64,000 bases of DNA from Sphingobacterium faecium (GTDB lineage: Bacteria; Bacteroidota; Bacteroidia; Sphingobacteriales; Sphingobacteriaceae), in contig NZ_QBKH01000008.1 in NCBI RefSeq assembly GCF_003054045.1, positions 62,001 through 126,000 on the forward strand. The letters run 5' to 3'. Shown piece by piece: positions 35,994 to 45,609 of the stretch (position 1 is its first letter; every line of letters begins with the position of its first letter). The notes under the pieces were generated by a model. The model saw only the letters and a program-made list of their open reading frames with translations. It was not told the origin of the DNA and did no database searches. The position numbers and the translations under genes are program-made.

Positions 35994-38900
35994 TTATGGT
36001 GTCTCTTTTTTCTTTTTTCTGAAAGGGAACATCCGTTTTAAGAATTCCGAAAATGAATTAAATTCTTGACGGTATACCAAACCTATTGCGCTCACATAAT
36101 CCTCACTATTGGGATTGATAAGAAAGTTTCGTGTATTTAAGCGATTGGAGCCTCTTAATAAAAGTCGACCGTCTTTACGAAGGTAAAACAAAGCTTCGGC
36201 ATCAGTAGATACACGATCTGAAAATACATTTAAGTCAGTCAATTGATTACTTCTATTGTCTGTAATACCTCCGGTCAAAATTAAACGGTCATTAAAGAGT
36301 CTGAGCGATGCTGAGGCATCATTAAGAGATTTAATATTGATATCGAAAAAATTAATATTTAAAGATTCTGCAATGATATTGTTCAATTGATTGAAAGCAA
36401 TCTCGGTACCAGCGGATAGTAGGGTATTATTGACCTCTTTTCCAAAATCGGTCTGAGAGCCTGGTGTAAAGCTTCTTCGAACAATTAAACTGAGGGCTTG
36501 TTGATTGATATTATTGACATCTGAAAGATAACCCTGAAGTTCATCTTTGACATATGGATCTTGTGGGAAATTGAGGTCGAAATTTATTTCAGGTTGACTC
36601 AATAATCCTTTTAAATTCATATCTGCTTGCGCTAGTATACGTTGCGGATTGTCCGTTTGTCCTGCAGCATTATAAAGAGGAGATAAGGAAGTTCTTTGTT
36701 GGTAGACCGCGGTTAGATTAATGTTGGCTTCAGCAGGTTTTCCCGCCCATCGAATCGTTCCCCCTTCTTTGAGATCAAAAATTTTGTTTAAATAATCTTG
36801 TGCTTTAAAATTGAATTTTCCAGAACTAATGATGTAATCTCCAAACATTCCGAAATCGCCCAAAGAAGTGATGTTCATCGTGATATTACCAGTTCCACGT
36901 CCAGATACACCGCCTAAAGAAGTAAACAAATTCATCTCCGCATTTGGGCTTAAGGAAAGATCCATATTCATCGTAATACCGTTGAAACTCTTTCGTTTTA
37001 TCTGCTTGGAACTGTTTAAACTATCCGGAGAAATGAAATAGATAAAATCATTATCCGTGATTGTCATGGCACTATTAAATGGAATGTTTATGATGGTGTT
37101 ATCATTGGATTTTGCTTTGATATCTATATTGATTGCTGATGTTAATCCTTTGAAATTGAAATCACCACTCGCATAGGCTGTACCATAATAGAGGTCATTA
37201 TCTTTGAGGGTAGTATTGAGTGCTAAGAAGTTATTTGCTTTAATTTTGATGTCGATATTGGGATCGGAAAGTTGATTTAAATCTACCATTCCATTTACGA
37301 TAGCTTCATTGTTTTTCGGATCTAGAATTTTTAGGTTCTTAAGAAAAATGCCATTGGAAACTACGATAACCTTATCGGTGAGGTGATAGGGCGTTTTTAA
37401 ATAATTAATAACAAATGTGGCATCATTAAAACTGGCATTTCCGCTTATTTTAGGTTTATTGATATCGCCTTTAATCTCGAGTTCGGCATTCGCTTTTCCA
37501 TGTAAATTTGAAACCAGTGATTTAAGAAATGGCTGAAAAAGAATGAGATCTGTATTTTGTAAAGAAGCCTTTAGATTTATTTTATCATTTTCTTCTTTGA
37601 TATTATATGTTCCAGCCAGTGTTATCTGCTTGTTACCATCTTCAATTTTACTGTCAAGATGAACAACATTAGCGTTTTGGTCATAATTAGCTTTTAAACT
37701 CAATTGACCGATTGGAAGTTGATTGTAAATAATAGGGCTTGTCTGTAGGTTGGCAATAAAATACGGTGATTTGAATAGCGAATTAATTTCAAGATTACCA
37801 TTCATCTCACCAAGCATATTAATACCAAGTGGTTTTGTGATTCCATTTAAAGAACTGAGGTTGAAATCTTTGAATAAAATATTTAACTGATCACTTTCTT
37901 CATTGGACAGTACACCATTCAGTAATACGGTTTGTTCATCATGTTTTAAGGTTAAATTTTGAAGAAACCATTTCCCTTTGGATACTTTGAGCTCGGATCC
38001 TTGTGTGAGCGCCCATTTGTTTTTATTGATAATAATGGTCGATGGATCAAAGTTAATGAACGCGGGTTTTTGATGTGCAAAACGAATTACACCATTCAGA
38101 TCTAAATTATTACTCGCATCGAGTTCTGATAATTTGACGTTGAAACGTAAGCTATCGCTGGAAAGTATATTCGCAATATTGATATTGTTTATATAAGTAC
38201 TATCGGTTAGATTGATACGGTCTGCAGAAGCAGATACAGCCATGGATTCTGTATTTGAAATTTGATCAATAATCAGGTTAGAAATCTTTATTCCATTATA
38301 GTTGAAAATAGGACTGTATAAATTGAATTGCGCATGATGTTCTTCACTTGAAAATTTGGCATGAAGGGTGGCGCCGCTATCTAGGCTGATTTCTTTTTTA
38401 AAGAAAGTAGCGATAGGCTGGAAAGATTTGATGTTGAGGTTCAGTTCAAAGTTCTGATTATTATAAGACTCTGTTTCAAAACCAATTGCTGGAGCATAAC
38501 GCATAGCAAGCATCTTAAAATAGGGTGTGATCGTATTGAGGTCAATCTGACCATTAAGAGTTGCGTCTACAACGTCTGAGGATAAAGTTAATGCCCTGTT
38601 TCGCTCATCTCCTACAGCTTTAAATATAATTTCTTTAATATCAAAGTTGCCTTTTTTGGTGCTGAATTGAACATTATTAGCATGTAAATCTCCGACTAGA
38701 TTATTGATTGAACTTCCAGTTAGATTAGTTTGGACTGCTGTGTTGTGAATAAGGATGCCTTGTTGTTGTACCAGATGTAGCGCATAGAGGTCTGTCTCCT
38801 GTATAGTTGCATCCAGATTATATTGAATAGCGGGATTGGACCAATCTATATCTGTTTGAAAATTAATTTTAGCATTAGGGTCATGTATAGCACCAGACCC

Positions 38901-40379
38901 TGTAAACTTTTCGTTGACGATTGATCCTTTAACAGGAATGGATTGATAGCGATAATTTCGGAAATCAAAATTTTCTAAGCTTCCATCTACTGCTAATGAA
39001 AGTGTTTTTGAGCTGCTGCCTCTGCCTTTTAGATCAAGATTAAAACCAGTAGTTTTTAAAAGATTATTGTTCAATAATTTTCCAAAATCAAAAGATTTGG
39101 ACTGATAAAGACCCGAAAAATCAATCTCTTTTTGAAAATTTAAGGAAGATTTTGTGCTTATGGTACCTAAATCTGTTTTTAATTCTCCATGAATTTGAAA
39201 ATGGTTGTATAATCCATCCAAATCTCCTTGGTATAAAATTGTATTTAATGATTTTACAAGTTGTGGAAGCTTGAAGTTTTTGTTATTACTCAGGTTGGGC
39301 AGAATAGACTGTAAGTCTTCGAACGTAGATTGTATTTTGAGATTCGTTAATTTAAAATGGGTTTGATCGATATCGGGAAGTCCCAAAATCCTAACATTAC
39401 CCTTTAATTGAGTAGATTTTTCAGTTTCAATATGTACATTTTTAGCGTCAATATGATTTACTTTACCTTGTGCAATCGCCTGCTTTATTTTTAGATCAAA
39501 CTTGACACGATGCATGGTAGAAGAAAAGAAAGCAATGTCTTCCGAATGTAGTACTGAATTTTTGATCCGTAAACTGACATCAACACGATTGTTAAAATCT
39601 GAAAAGTCATCGAAAGTATTAAACTCTAATTTTACATAGTCTTTTACAGTGGATTTATTCGTGATTAATAAAAGTTTCTTCAATTCAATTTTCTTGTTGC
39701 TTACCAATGCGTTTGCAACTAATCCTTTAACCTGTAATCCTTTTTTTTCACGTAGATTTAATTGCTTTATATCAACTTGGATGGAATTGTCTGCAAGCTT
39801 TATATTTTGAAAATCAGCATTTAATTGTTTAACGTCAAGATCTCCAAAATCGACCACTTTCGCATAGTGCTTCTTGGTATGATCGATATAACGAAATTGA
39901 TTATTGACCAATTTCAATTGTTTTAAATCAATATCTAGTTTTTTACTTAATTTTTGATCGTTTTTTTTAGGAGAGCTAAAGTAATTTAATAAAAATTTAA
40001 TATTGGAACTATCTTTATATACCTGATAATAGGCCGTTGTATTTTCTAAGCTCAGTTTATTGATTACAATTTTATTGTGATCCCAATATTGATTTAGATT
40101 GACGGTTGCATTTAATTTTTCAGCAATCAGAATGGTATCGCCTTTGGTATCGTATAATTCAAAACCTTCTAGGACTAATGATTGGAAAGGTTTGAAATAA
40201 ATTCTTTTTAAAGCAATTTTTGTATTTAATTCTTTTGAGAGGTAAGAAACAACTCTTTTGGAAATAAAATTTTGAACAAGCTCTAATTGTAACGATAGCA
40301 TCAATGCACCTAGCAAAACGAGTATGCTAGCCAATGTAATCAGTGCTATTTTAATTATTTTTTTGATACTTTTGTACAA
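35994..40379 (-). CDS. tamB: TamB-like translocation and assembly module protein
   Basis: 1461-aa AsmA/DUF490-type envelope protein that bridges inner and outer membrane, linked to outer-membrane protein assembly or lipid transport. One N-terminal anchor (about 8-32) is followed by a very long repetitive beta-strand body. The C-terminal TamB domain (about 1130-1450) contains FNLNFPQDPYVKDELQGYL and ALSLIVRRSF. The start is TTG at 40379: an in-frame TAA lies three codons upstream, and the first ATG (40301) would cut away most of the membrane anchor. It is divergent from tsaD with only 19 nt between. Confidence 0.9.
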   Translation of the reverse strand: MYKSIKKIIKIALITLASILVLLGALMLSLQLELVQNFISKRVVSYLSKELNTKIALKRIYFKPFQSLVLEGFELYDTKGDTILIAEKLNATVNLNQYWDHNKIVINKLSLENTTAYYQVYKDSSNIKFLLNYFSSPKKNDQKLSKKLDIDLKQLKLVNNQFRYIDHTKKHYAKVVDFGDLDVKQLNADFQNIKLADNSIQVDIKQLNLREKKGLQVKGLVANALVSNKKIELKKLLLITNKSTVKDYVKLEFNTFDDFSDFNNRVDVSLRIKNSVLHSEDIAFFSSTMHRVKFDLKIKQAIAQGKVNHIDAKNVHIETEKSTQLKGNVRILGLPDIDQTHFKLTNLKIQSTFEDLQSILPNLSNNKNFKLPQLVKSLNTILYQGDLDGLYNHFQIHGELKTDLGTISTKSSLNFQKEIDFSGLYQSKSFDFGKLLNNNLLKTTGFNLDLKGRGSSSKTLSLAVDGSLENFDFRNYRYQSIPVKGSIVNEKFTGSGAIHDPNAKINFQTDIDWSNPAIQYNLDATIQETDLYALHLVQQQGILIHNTAVQTNLTGSSINNLVGDLHANNVQFSTKKGNFDIKEIIFKAVGDERNRALTLSSDVVDATLNGQIDLNTITPYFKMLAMRYAPAIGFETESYNNQNFELNLNIKSFQPIATFFKKEISLDSGATLHAKFSSEEHHAQFNLYSPIFNYNGIKISNLIIDQISNTESMAVSASADRINLTDSTYINNINIANILSSDSLRFNVKLSELDASNNLDLNGVIRFAHQKPAFINFDPSTIIINKNKWALTQGSELKVSKGKWFLQNLTLKHDEQTVLLNGVLSNEESDQLNILFKDFNLSSLNGITKPLGINMLGEMNGNLEINSLFKSPYFIANLQTSPIIYNQLPIGQLSLKANYDQNANVVHLDSKIEDGNKQITLAGTYNIKEENDKINLKASLQNTDLILFQPFLKSLVSNLHGKANAELEIKGDINKPKISGNASFNDATFVINYLKTPYHLTDKVIVVSNGIFLKNLKILDPKNNEAIVNGMVDLNQLSDPNIDIKIKANNFLALNTTLKDNDLYYGTAYASGDFNFKGLTSAINIDIKAKSNDNTIINIPFNSAMTITDNDFIYFISPDSLNSSKQIKRKSFNGITMNMDLSLSPNAEMNLFTSLGGVSGRGTGNITMNITSLGDFGMFGDYIISSGKFNFKAQDYLNKIFDLKEGGTIRWAGKPAEANINLTAVYQQRTSLSPLYNAAGQTDNPQRILAQADMNLKGLLSQPEINFDLNFPQDPYVKDELQGYLSDVNNINQQALSLIVRRSFTPGSQTDFGKEVNNTLLSAGTEIAFNQLNNIIAESLNINFFDINIKSLNDASASLRLFNDRLILTGGITDNRSNQLTDLNVFSDRVSTDAEALFYLRKDGRLLLRGSNRLNTRNFLINPNSEDYVSAIGLVYRQEFNSFSEFLKRMFPFRKKKKETP

Positions 40380-40399
40380 TATTAATTACCCCAAAGCTA
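40367..40399. promoter_or_regulatory. Interleaved divergent promoters of tamB and tsaD
   Basis: Plus-strand -7 box TACTTTTG (40367-40374) for tsaD and minus-strand -7 box TAGCTTTG (40399-40392) for tamB both fit TAnnTTTG. Each box lies at or just inside the start of the opposite gene. No good -33 box is seen for either. The tamB leader would be only a few bases. Confidence 0.4.
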
Positions 40400-41400
40400 T
40401 GGCTGTTATTTTAGGTATTGAATCATCTTGTGATGAAACATCTGCTTCAATTTGTATCGACGGTGAAATATTTTCTAATGTTATTGCTACTCAGGCGATT
40501 CATGCTAAATATGGAGGTGTCGTTCCAGAATTAGCGTCGCGTGCACATCAACAAAATATTATACCAACAGTTGAAGAAGCCATTCGCATTGCAAAAATAC
40601 ATAAAAATCAAATAGATGCAGTAGCTTTTACACGAGGTCCTGGATTATTAGGTGCTTTACTGGTTGGAACTTCATTTGCCAAGTCTTTTGCAATGGCCAG
40701 AAATATACCTTTGATTGATGTCAATCATATGCAAGCGCATATTTTAGCTCATTTTATTGAAGATCCAAAACCAAGTTTTCCATTTTTATGCCTTACAGTA
40801 TCTGGAGGTCATACACAGATTGTATTGGTCAAAGATTATTTTGAAATGGAAATTTTAGGACAAACTTTGGATGATGCCGCCGGAGAGGCTTTTGATAAAA
40901 CGGCAAAAATCTTGAACTTGCCGTATCCAGGTGGACCACTGATCGATAAACATGCGCAGTTAGGTAATCCTGACGCTTATAAACTTCCTGAACCTCAAAT
41001 TCAGGGCCTGGACTTTAGTTTTTCAGGATTAAAGACCGCAATTCTTTACATGGTGCAAAAAGAAGAGAAATCAGATCCTTATTTTTTAAAAAATAATATG
41101 GATGATGTCTGTGCATCTGTTCAATCACGTATTGTGTCTATATTGCTCAATAAGTTAAAGAAAGCTGCAAAGGAAACCGGTATCAAAGATATTGCTATTG
41201 CTGGTGGAGTTTCTGCAAACTCTGGTTTGCGTAAGGAATTGATTGCAATGGGGGAACGTTATAGTTGGAATGTATTTATCCCTAAATTTGAATATTGTAC
41301 CGATAATGCAGCAATGATTGCTATTGCGGGATATCAAAAATATTTGGTTCAAGATTTTGTTGGACAAGATGTTGGACCATTGGCACGTATGCATATGTAA
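40399..41400 (+). CDS. tsaD: tRNA threonylcarbamoyladenosine synthase subunit TsaD
   Basis: 333-aa ASKHA-fold enzyme that transfers the threonylcarbamoyl group to A37 of ANN-decoding tRNAs, with TsaB and TsaE. It starts at ATG 40399, giving MAVILGIESSCDETSAS, the family start. Metal ligands appear in HMQAHILAH (about 110-118), with SGGHTQIVLV and the C-terminal FCTDNAAMIA-like segment (EYCTDNAAMIAIAG). Upstream extension would enter the tamB promoter region. It ends in a strong two-way terminator. Confidence 0.97.
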   Translation: MAVILGIESSCDETSASICIDGEIFSNVIATQAIHAKYGGVVPELASRAHQQNIIPTVEEAIRIAKIHKNQIDAVAFTRGPGLLGALLVGTSFAKSFAMARNIPLIDVNHMQAHILAHFIEDPKPSFPFLCLTVSGGHTQIVLVKDYFEMEILGQTLDDAAGEAFDKTAKILNLPYPGGPLIDKHAQLGNPDAYKLPEPQIQGLDFSFSGLKTAILYMVQKEEKSDPYFLKNNMDDVCASVQSRIVSILLNKLKKAAKETGIKDIAIAGGVSANSGLRKELIAMGERYSWNVFIPKFEYCTDNAAMIAIAGYQKYLVQDFVGQDVGPLARMHM

Positions 41401-41414
41401 AATAGGGACAAATG

Positions 41415-41464
41415 CTGTAAAATAGAAAAGACAAGTTGGTTAACTTGTCTTTTCTATTTTACAG
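41415..41464. terminator. 23-bp perfect hairpin between tsaD and the convergent lipoprotein gene
   Basis: Arms 41415-41437 and 41442-41464 pair over 23 bp without a mismatch, loop GGTT, with A and T runs that suit termination in both directions. The right arm contains the stop codon (41459-41461) of the minus-strand gene. Confidence 0.85.
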
Positions 41465-42319
41465 GGGAGCACTGTAACCATATGCCTCTGCAATACTTTT
41501 AAAAACTCCGTTTGTTGATTCGTAGAAATTGAGATTGTACCCTTCGGCTCCCCAAAATACCGTTGCTATTTTGATGGATTTATCCGATTGAAAAACAGAC
41601 AATACCTGCAGATTTTCGAAGTCGAATACTCCTCCATCATCTACGCGCCAAGTACTCATTTCATCATATTTCGCCGGAAAATCTAATGTGATTAACTGAT
41701 CATGATGCAGGTAAGAGAGCACTGCTAATGCGGAATCATTTTTAACCTCAAATAATGTTAAGATGATTTGTGATTGATCCTCTAATTCAGCGATGGTAGC
41801 ACTTTTTGCTATTTTTCGATTATATTTTTTTGATAATATGGATGTTGTCGGTTCATCGGTCTTTTTGTCTTTCTTGATGAAAGACATGACTTTGTTGTGA
41901 TCAATGAAGTCCTGATTGACTAATAATGCAAAATCTCCTTGTTTTACGGGCTCTTTAAATGTGAAAAATGAACCGCCATTATTTGCGAAATTACGACTTG
42001 TTTGTCTTCCATTGGATGTTTGACTTTCTAGTTTTGTATTCGAAAAAATAATGGGAATGACCTTATTTTCAATAATCGCATGCGTTGCTAGTTCTGGTTT
42101 TATTTTTTCATCTTCGACAGGCAAACTAACTAAAGAATCTTTATTTTCATTAAGAAAAGCAAAAGTTATGAAAGCTTGATTAGTATCTGTTTTGAGATTT
42201 CTTTGTTTTTCTTCTTGCTTGATTTCTTTTGGTTTTTCTTGCGTACAACTTATTGATATTAAGATAATTAAACCTGCTGAAAATGCTATATTAAAGGCTG
42301 TTCTCATTCTTGTTCTCAT
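41459..42319 (-). CDS. Lipoprotein of unknown function
   Basis: 286-aa lipoprotein: signal peptide (about 8-24) with lipobox ISISC (Cys about 25), then a charged linker (QEKPKEIKQEEKQRN). A long, mainly beta domain follows with no motif I recognise. A second ATG at 42307 would shorten the signal by four residues and is equally possible. It ends inside the shared terminator with tsaD. It is divergent from the tonB gene; whether the two are functionally linked is unclear. Confidence 0.65.
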   Translation of the reverse strand: MRTRMRTAFNIAFSAGLIILISISCTQEKPKEIKQEEKQRNLKTDTNQAFITFAFLNENKDSLVSLPVEDEKIKPELATHAIIENKVIPIIFSNTKLESQTSNGRQTSRNFANNGGSFFTFKEPVKQGDFALLVNQDFIDHNKVMSFIKKDKKTDEPTTSILSKKYNRKIAKSATIAELEDQSQIILTLFEVKNDSALAVLSYLHHDQLITLDFPAKYDEMSTWRVDDGGVFDFENLQVLSVFQSDKSIKIATVFWGAEGYNLNFYESTNGVFKSIAEAYGYSAPL

Positions 42320-42441
42320 ATTTTTCTTGTTCTCTATATTTTAAAAATACGGTAAATTTTGTGAAAATTAAATTTTCATTTTTTGTGGAATTTTAATTGT
42401 TGTGCATCATAGTTTAAAATATAAACTTAATTTTTAAAGCT

Positions 42442-43341
42442 ATGCTAAACTCCAAATTGAATATTTACAAAAGAGAATGGTTAGAGGTTGTTTTTGCAGG
42501 ACGTAACCAATCTTATGGCGCTTTTGAATTGCGTAATCTATCTACTAAAGCGACCAACTGGTCTATAGTGATTGTCCTAGCTGTGGTTACGATAGGTGTT
42601 GGTAGTAATGGGATCTATAATCGGTATTTTAAAAAGGCTGAGCTTCCTGTTGCTCAGTACATGAAGGAATATGATATGGGAGTACTAGAGGAATTAGAAA
42701 AGAAACATCAAGAGCCAGAGAAAGTTGAGGAACCAATTCCTGTTCAAGAAAAAGCGCCACAACAGGTTGCTATGGATTTACCGAAGCAGGAAGTGGTCCG
42801 CTTTGTTGAACCTAAAGTGGCTCCTAAGCATATGGTGACTGAAGATGTTGTGACGCAAGACGCGCTTAATAAAACGAATAAATTGGCTGGACGGATGAGT
42901 TTGAAAGCCAGCGCAAATGGCACTTCTGTTGCTCGAGGGGAGTTTGGCACTGTAAAACGTGATGGTGGTATTACAGGTACTAGTAAAGAGGGAGCAATAC
43001 ATGGAAATCCAGATGCGATAGTTGATTTTGAAGCGATAGAAATACAGCCTCAACCGCAAGGTGGGATTAAGGCTTTTATGAAATGGGTAGGTGAAAATTA
43101 TCAATATCCTGAATCGGCATTGCAACAGGGGGTGAATGGTGTAGTGGAAGTTTCATTTGTCGTAGAAAAGGATGGTACGTTGACGGATATCAATATCAAA
43201 CGTGATGTTTCCCATGGAACAGGGAAGGCTGCTGTGGAATTGCTCGGCAAAGCTAAGAAGTGGAAACCTGGAATTCAAAATGGTCGTCCGGTTCGAGTGG
43301 CTTATACATTGCCTATTCGTTTGAATACAATCTCACAATAA
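42442..43341 (+). CDS. tonB: TonB family energy transducer
   Basis: 299-aa TonB-type protein. A cytosolic start (KREWLEVVFAGRNQSYGAFELR, common in Bacteroidota TonB) precedes one membrane helix (about 40-58). A Pro/Glu/Lys-rich stretch (about 75-130) spans the periplasm. The C-terminal TonB domain (about 205-299) has YPESALQQGVNGVVEVSFVVEKDG and AKKWKPGIQNGRPV. It passes proton-motive energy from ExbB/ExbD (not in this window) to receptors such as the SusC proteins here. Confidence 0.93.
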   Translation: MLNSKLNIYKREWLEVVFAGRNQSYGAFELRNLSTKATNWSIVIVLAVVTIGVGSNGIYNRYFKKAELPVAQYMKEYDMGVLEELEKKHQEPEKVEEPIPVQEKAPQQVAMDLPKQEVVRFVEPKVAPKHMVTEDVVTQDALNKTNKLAGRMSLKASANGTSVARGEFGTVKRDGGITGTSKEGAIHGNPDAIVDFEAIEIQPQPQGGIKAFMKWVGENYQYPESALQQGVNGVVEVSFVVEKDGTLTDINIKRDVSHGTGKAAVELLGKAKKWKPGIQNGRPVRVAYTLPIRLNTISQ

Positions 43342-43496
43342 ATTGGATACTTCTTGATAGTTTAACTTTATTTAACAGTGGTTGATTTAAACTTTAATGC
43401 GGTTTTAGCATCTTACTTAACAAATGTCTGTAAAATCATATATTAAAAATGAAACAGACTGAAATAAATGTTTATCGTACTAAAAGGAAAAATATC

Positions 43497-44006
43497 ATGA
43501 AAAAGCTAGTGTTAAGTTTGTTGCTGTCAGGAATTATGTTTGCTGGTTTTGCACAAGAAAAATCAAATGTTAAAGAGGGGGTAAACCGAGATGGTCGTCG
43601 TTCTGCAAAAAAGGAATTTAAGTTAGATAAAAAATCGGCAGAAGAAATTGCACAATTGCGCACTGATCGTATGGATAAAAAATTAAAATTCACGGATAAA
43701 CAGCGCAAGGAAATTTATGCATTGCAATTGGATCAAGCTAAAAAAGATAAAATGCACGCCGCGGATCGCAAAGAATCCATGGAGCGTATGAAAAAAGATC
43801 GTATGGTTCAACGTGAAAAGTTGATGAAAAATTTGAGTCCTGATCAACAAAAACTATATAAAGAATCTTTTGCTGAGAATCGTAAACAACACCGTATGCG
43901 TAAATCAGATGATCGCCCAATGCGTCGTGATCGCAGCGATAAAAATCATAAAGATGGTAAAAATAATATAGAAGTGAGTAAGGAAGTGTCTTTGAAAAAT
44001 AGTTAA
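43497..44006 (+). CDS. Exported, highly charged protein (DUF4890/Spy-like)
   Basis: 169-aa periplasmic protein. It starts at ATG 43497, giving a clean signal peptide (MKKLVLSLLLSGIMFAGFAQ); an ATG at 43449 would prefix 16 charged residues. The mature part is rich in Lys, Arg and Met and helical (RTDRMDKKLKFTDKQRKEIY, LSPDQQKLYKESF), resembling DUF4890 and Spy/CpxP-type proteins with their paired helices. It may act as a periplasmic chaperone or stress protein; that is inference from the build. Confidence 0.7.
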   Translation: MKKLVLSLLLSGIMFAGFAQEKSNVKEGVNRDGRRSAKKEFKLDKKSAEEIAQLRTDRMDKKLKFTDKQRKEIYALQLDQAKKDKMHAADRKESMERMKKDRMVQREKLMKNLSPDQQKLYKESFAENRKQHRMRKSDDRPMRRDRSDKNHKDGKNNIEVSKEVSLKNS

Positions 44007-44052
44007 CGTGTTTTTTAGGTTTTAGTTTTAATTTTAGTTTTTGGTCTTTTGG

Positions 44053-44085
44053 TGGTCCGCTTGTGAGAGCGGACCATCTTTTTTT
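44053..44085 (+). terminator. Terminator after the Spy-like gene
   Basis: Perfect 9-bp stem TGGTCCGCT (44053-44061) with AGCGGACCA (44068-44076), 6-nt loop, then a C followed by a T run. Lies between convergent genes. Confidence 0.85.
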
Positions 44086-44127
44086 AATTAAATCTTCGTA
44101 TCAATGAAATCAATTGACACAGTTTTG

Positions 44128-45516
44128 TTAATCTTTATTTTTTTGTTGCTCTTTCCACTGTTTGGAAAAGGATTTATCTGCGAGTTTGGGCAATTGTCGA
44201 TTACTTCCCCAAGTCTTTTTGAAAAATTTTCCAAGAAAGAAGTTTTTGATCTTTCCTCCGAATAAATCGATCAATTTTCTTCTTTGTATGAGATAGGTAA
44301 ATCCTTTCCAAGCCTTTTTCTCTATTGATGGTGCTAAGTCTTCTGCTACAGCATCTCTTCTGTTTAACAAAAGCATACGTTGAATATCTATACCAACAGG
44401 GCACACTTCTGTACATTTACCACAGAGCGAAGAGGCGTAGCTTAAGTGCTTGAACTCTTTCATTCCACTTAAGTGTGGTGATATCAAGGAACCAATTGGG
44501 CCTTGATAAGTGGTTTCATAGGTGTGTCCTCCAATATTTTGATAAATAGGACAAACATTCAGGCAAGCTCCACATCGGATACAATAAAGTCCTTGGCGTT
44601 GCTCTTTTTGAGCCAATAGGTTGGTGCGGCCATTATCTAATAAAACGACATACATCTCTTCGGGTCCATCAGACTCGTAGGCTTGTCTTGGACCGCTGAG
44701 TAATGTATTGTAAACAGTCAGATTTTGACCTGTTCCATGAGTAGCAAGTAATGGCCAAAATAGATCAAGGTCATTGATTGATGGAAGGATTTTTTCAATT
44801 CCAACAATAGCAATATGAATTTTTGGAAAAGCTGTTGTCAAACGTGCATTTCCTTCATTTTCAGTAATGGCAATACTACCCGTGTCAGCTATTAAAAAGT
44901 TGGCTCCTGAAATGCCGATATCTGCAGTTTTATATTTTTCACGTAATAATTCACGGGCTTTCATCGTCAACTCTTCAGCAGTCGCTTCTAGGGGTGTGCC
45001 AAATCTCTCGTTGAATAACTGAGCGATATCTGCGAGGCTTAGATGCATCGCAGGTGTTACGATGTGATACGGTTTTTGATCTAGTAACTGGATAATAAAC
45101 TCGCCTAAGTCACTTTCTAATGCTTCGATTCCCTTATTTTCCAAAAAATGGTTGAGCTCTATTTCTTCTGTGGCCATAGATTTGGATTTGATAACGCTCT
45201 TGGCGTTATTTCGTTCCATGATCTTCCAAATTTCTTGACGTGCCTCAGCGGCATCATTCGCCCAAATTACTTTACCACCTCGTGCTATAAATTTGCTTTC
45301 GAATTCTAATAGATATTTATCTAAGTTTTCAATAGCTCTCCATTTTGTTAGATTGGCTTCTAAACGCGAGTTCTCCAGATCCATAAATTTACTCTTGCCT
45401 TTTTCGAAAGCAAGGGTATACTTGTCGATATTATAATTGATAATATCGCGATGTTTACTGTCGAAAGATTTTGTCGCACTTTCTTTTAAAAATTTATCTG
45501 CAGAGCTTACTGACAT
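44128..45516 (-). CDS. lutB: LutB-type iron-sulfur protein (lactate utilisation)
   Basis: 462-aa protein. An LUD domain (about 65-295) is followed by a ferredoxin-like part with two four-cysteine clusters: C312-C315-C318-C322 (YCIRCGACLNVCP) and a second set of C365-C368-C372 (LCGKCTEVCP). LutA-LutB-LutC oxidise L-lactate to pyruvate. No lutA or lutC lies beside it here, so the partners must be elsewhere or this LutB acts on its own. The C-terminal tail (about 400-462) is basic. Confidence 0.88.
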   Translation of the reverse strand: MSVSSADKFLKESATKSFDSKHRDIINYNIDKYTLAFEKGKSKFMDLENSRLEANLTKWRAIENLDKYLLEFESKFIARGGKVIWANDAAEARQEIWKIMERNNAKSVIKSKSMATEEIELNHFLENKGIEALESDLGEFIIQLLDQKPYHIVTPAMHLSLADIAQLFNERFGTPLEATAEELTMKARELLREKYKTADIGISGANFLIADTGSIAITENEGNARLTTAFPKIHIAIVGIEKILPSINDLDLFWPLLATHGTGQNLTVYNTLLSGPRQAYESDGPEEMYVVLLDNGRTNLLAQKEQRQGLYCIRCGACLNVCPIYQNIGGHTYETTYQGPIGSLISPHLSGMKEFKHLSYASSLCGKCTEVCPVGIDIQRMLLLNRRDAVAEDLAPSIEKKAWKGFTYLIQRRKLIDLFGGKIKNFFLGKFFKKTWGSNRQLPKLADKSFSKQWKEQQKNKD

Positions 45517-45534
45517 CCAATTCTTTTAATTTTA

Positions 45535-45566
45535 CAAAAAAAGTTGGTAATAAATTACCAACTTTT
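45535..45566 (-). terminator. Terminator of aspS
   Basis: 12-bp stem (AAAAGTTGGTAA at 45539-45550 with 45555-45566), 4-nt loop. On the minus strand a T run follows, so it ends the aspS transcript before the LutB gene. Confidence 0.8.
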
Positions 45567-45609
45567 AAAGATAACGCTTATAAATTATTTATCGCATGAT
45601 GCGATCAAA

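Noticed and set aside
42778-43125. 115-codon reverse-strand frame inside tonB
   Set aside because: It is opposite the Pro-rich and TonB-domain coding sequence and has no family features.
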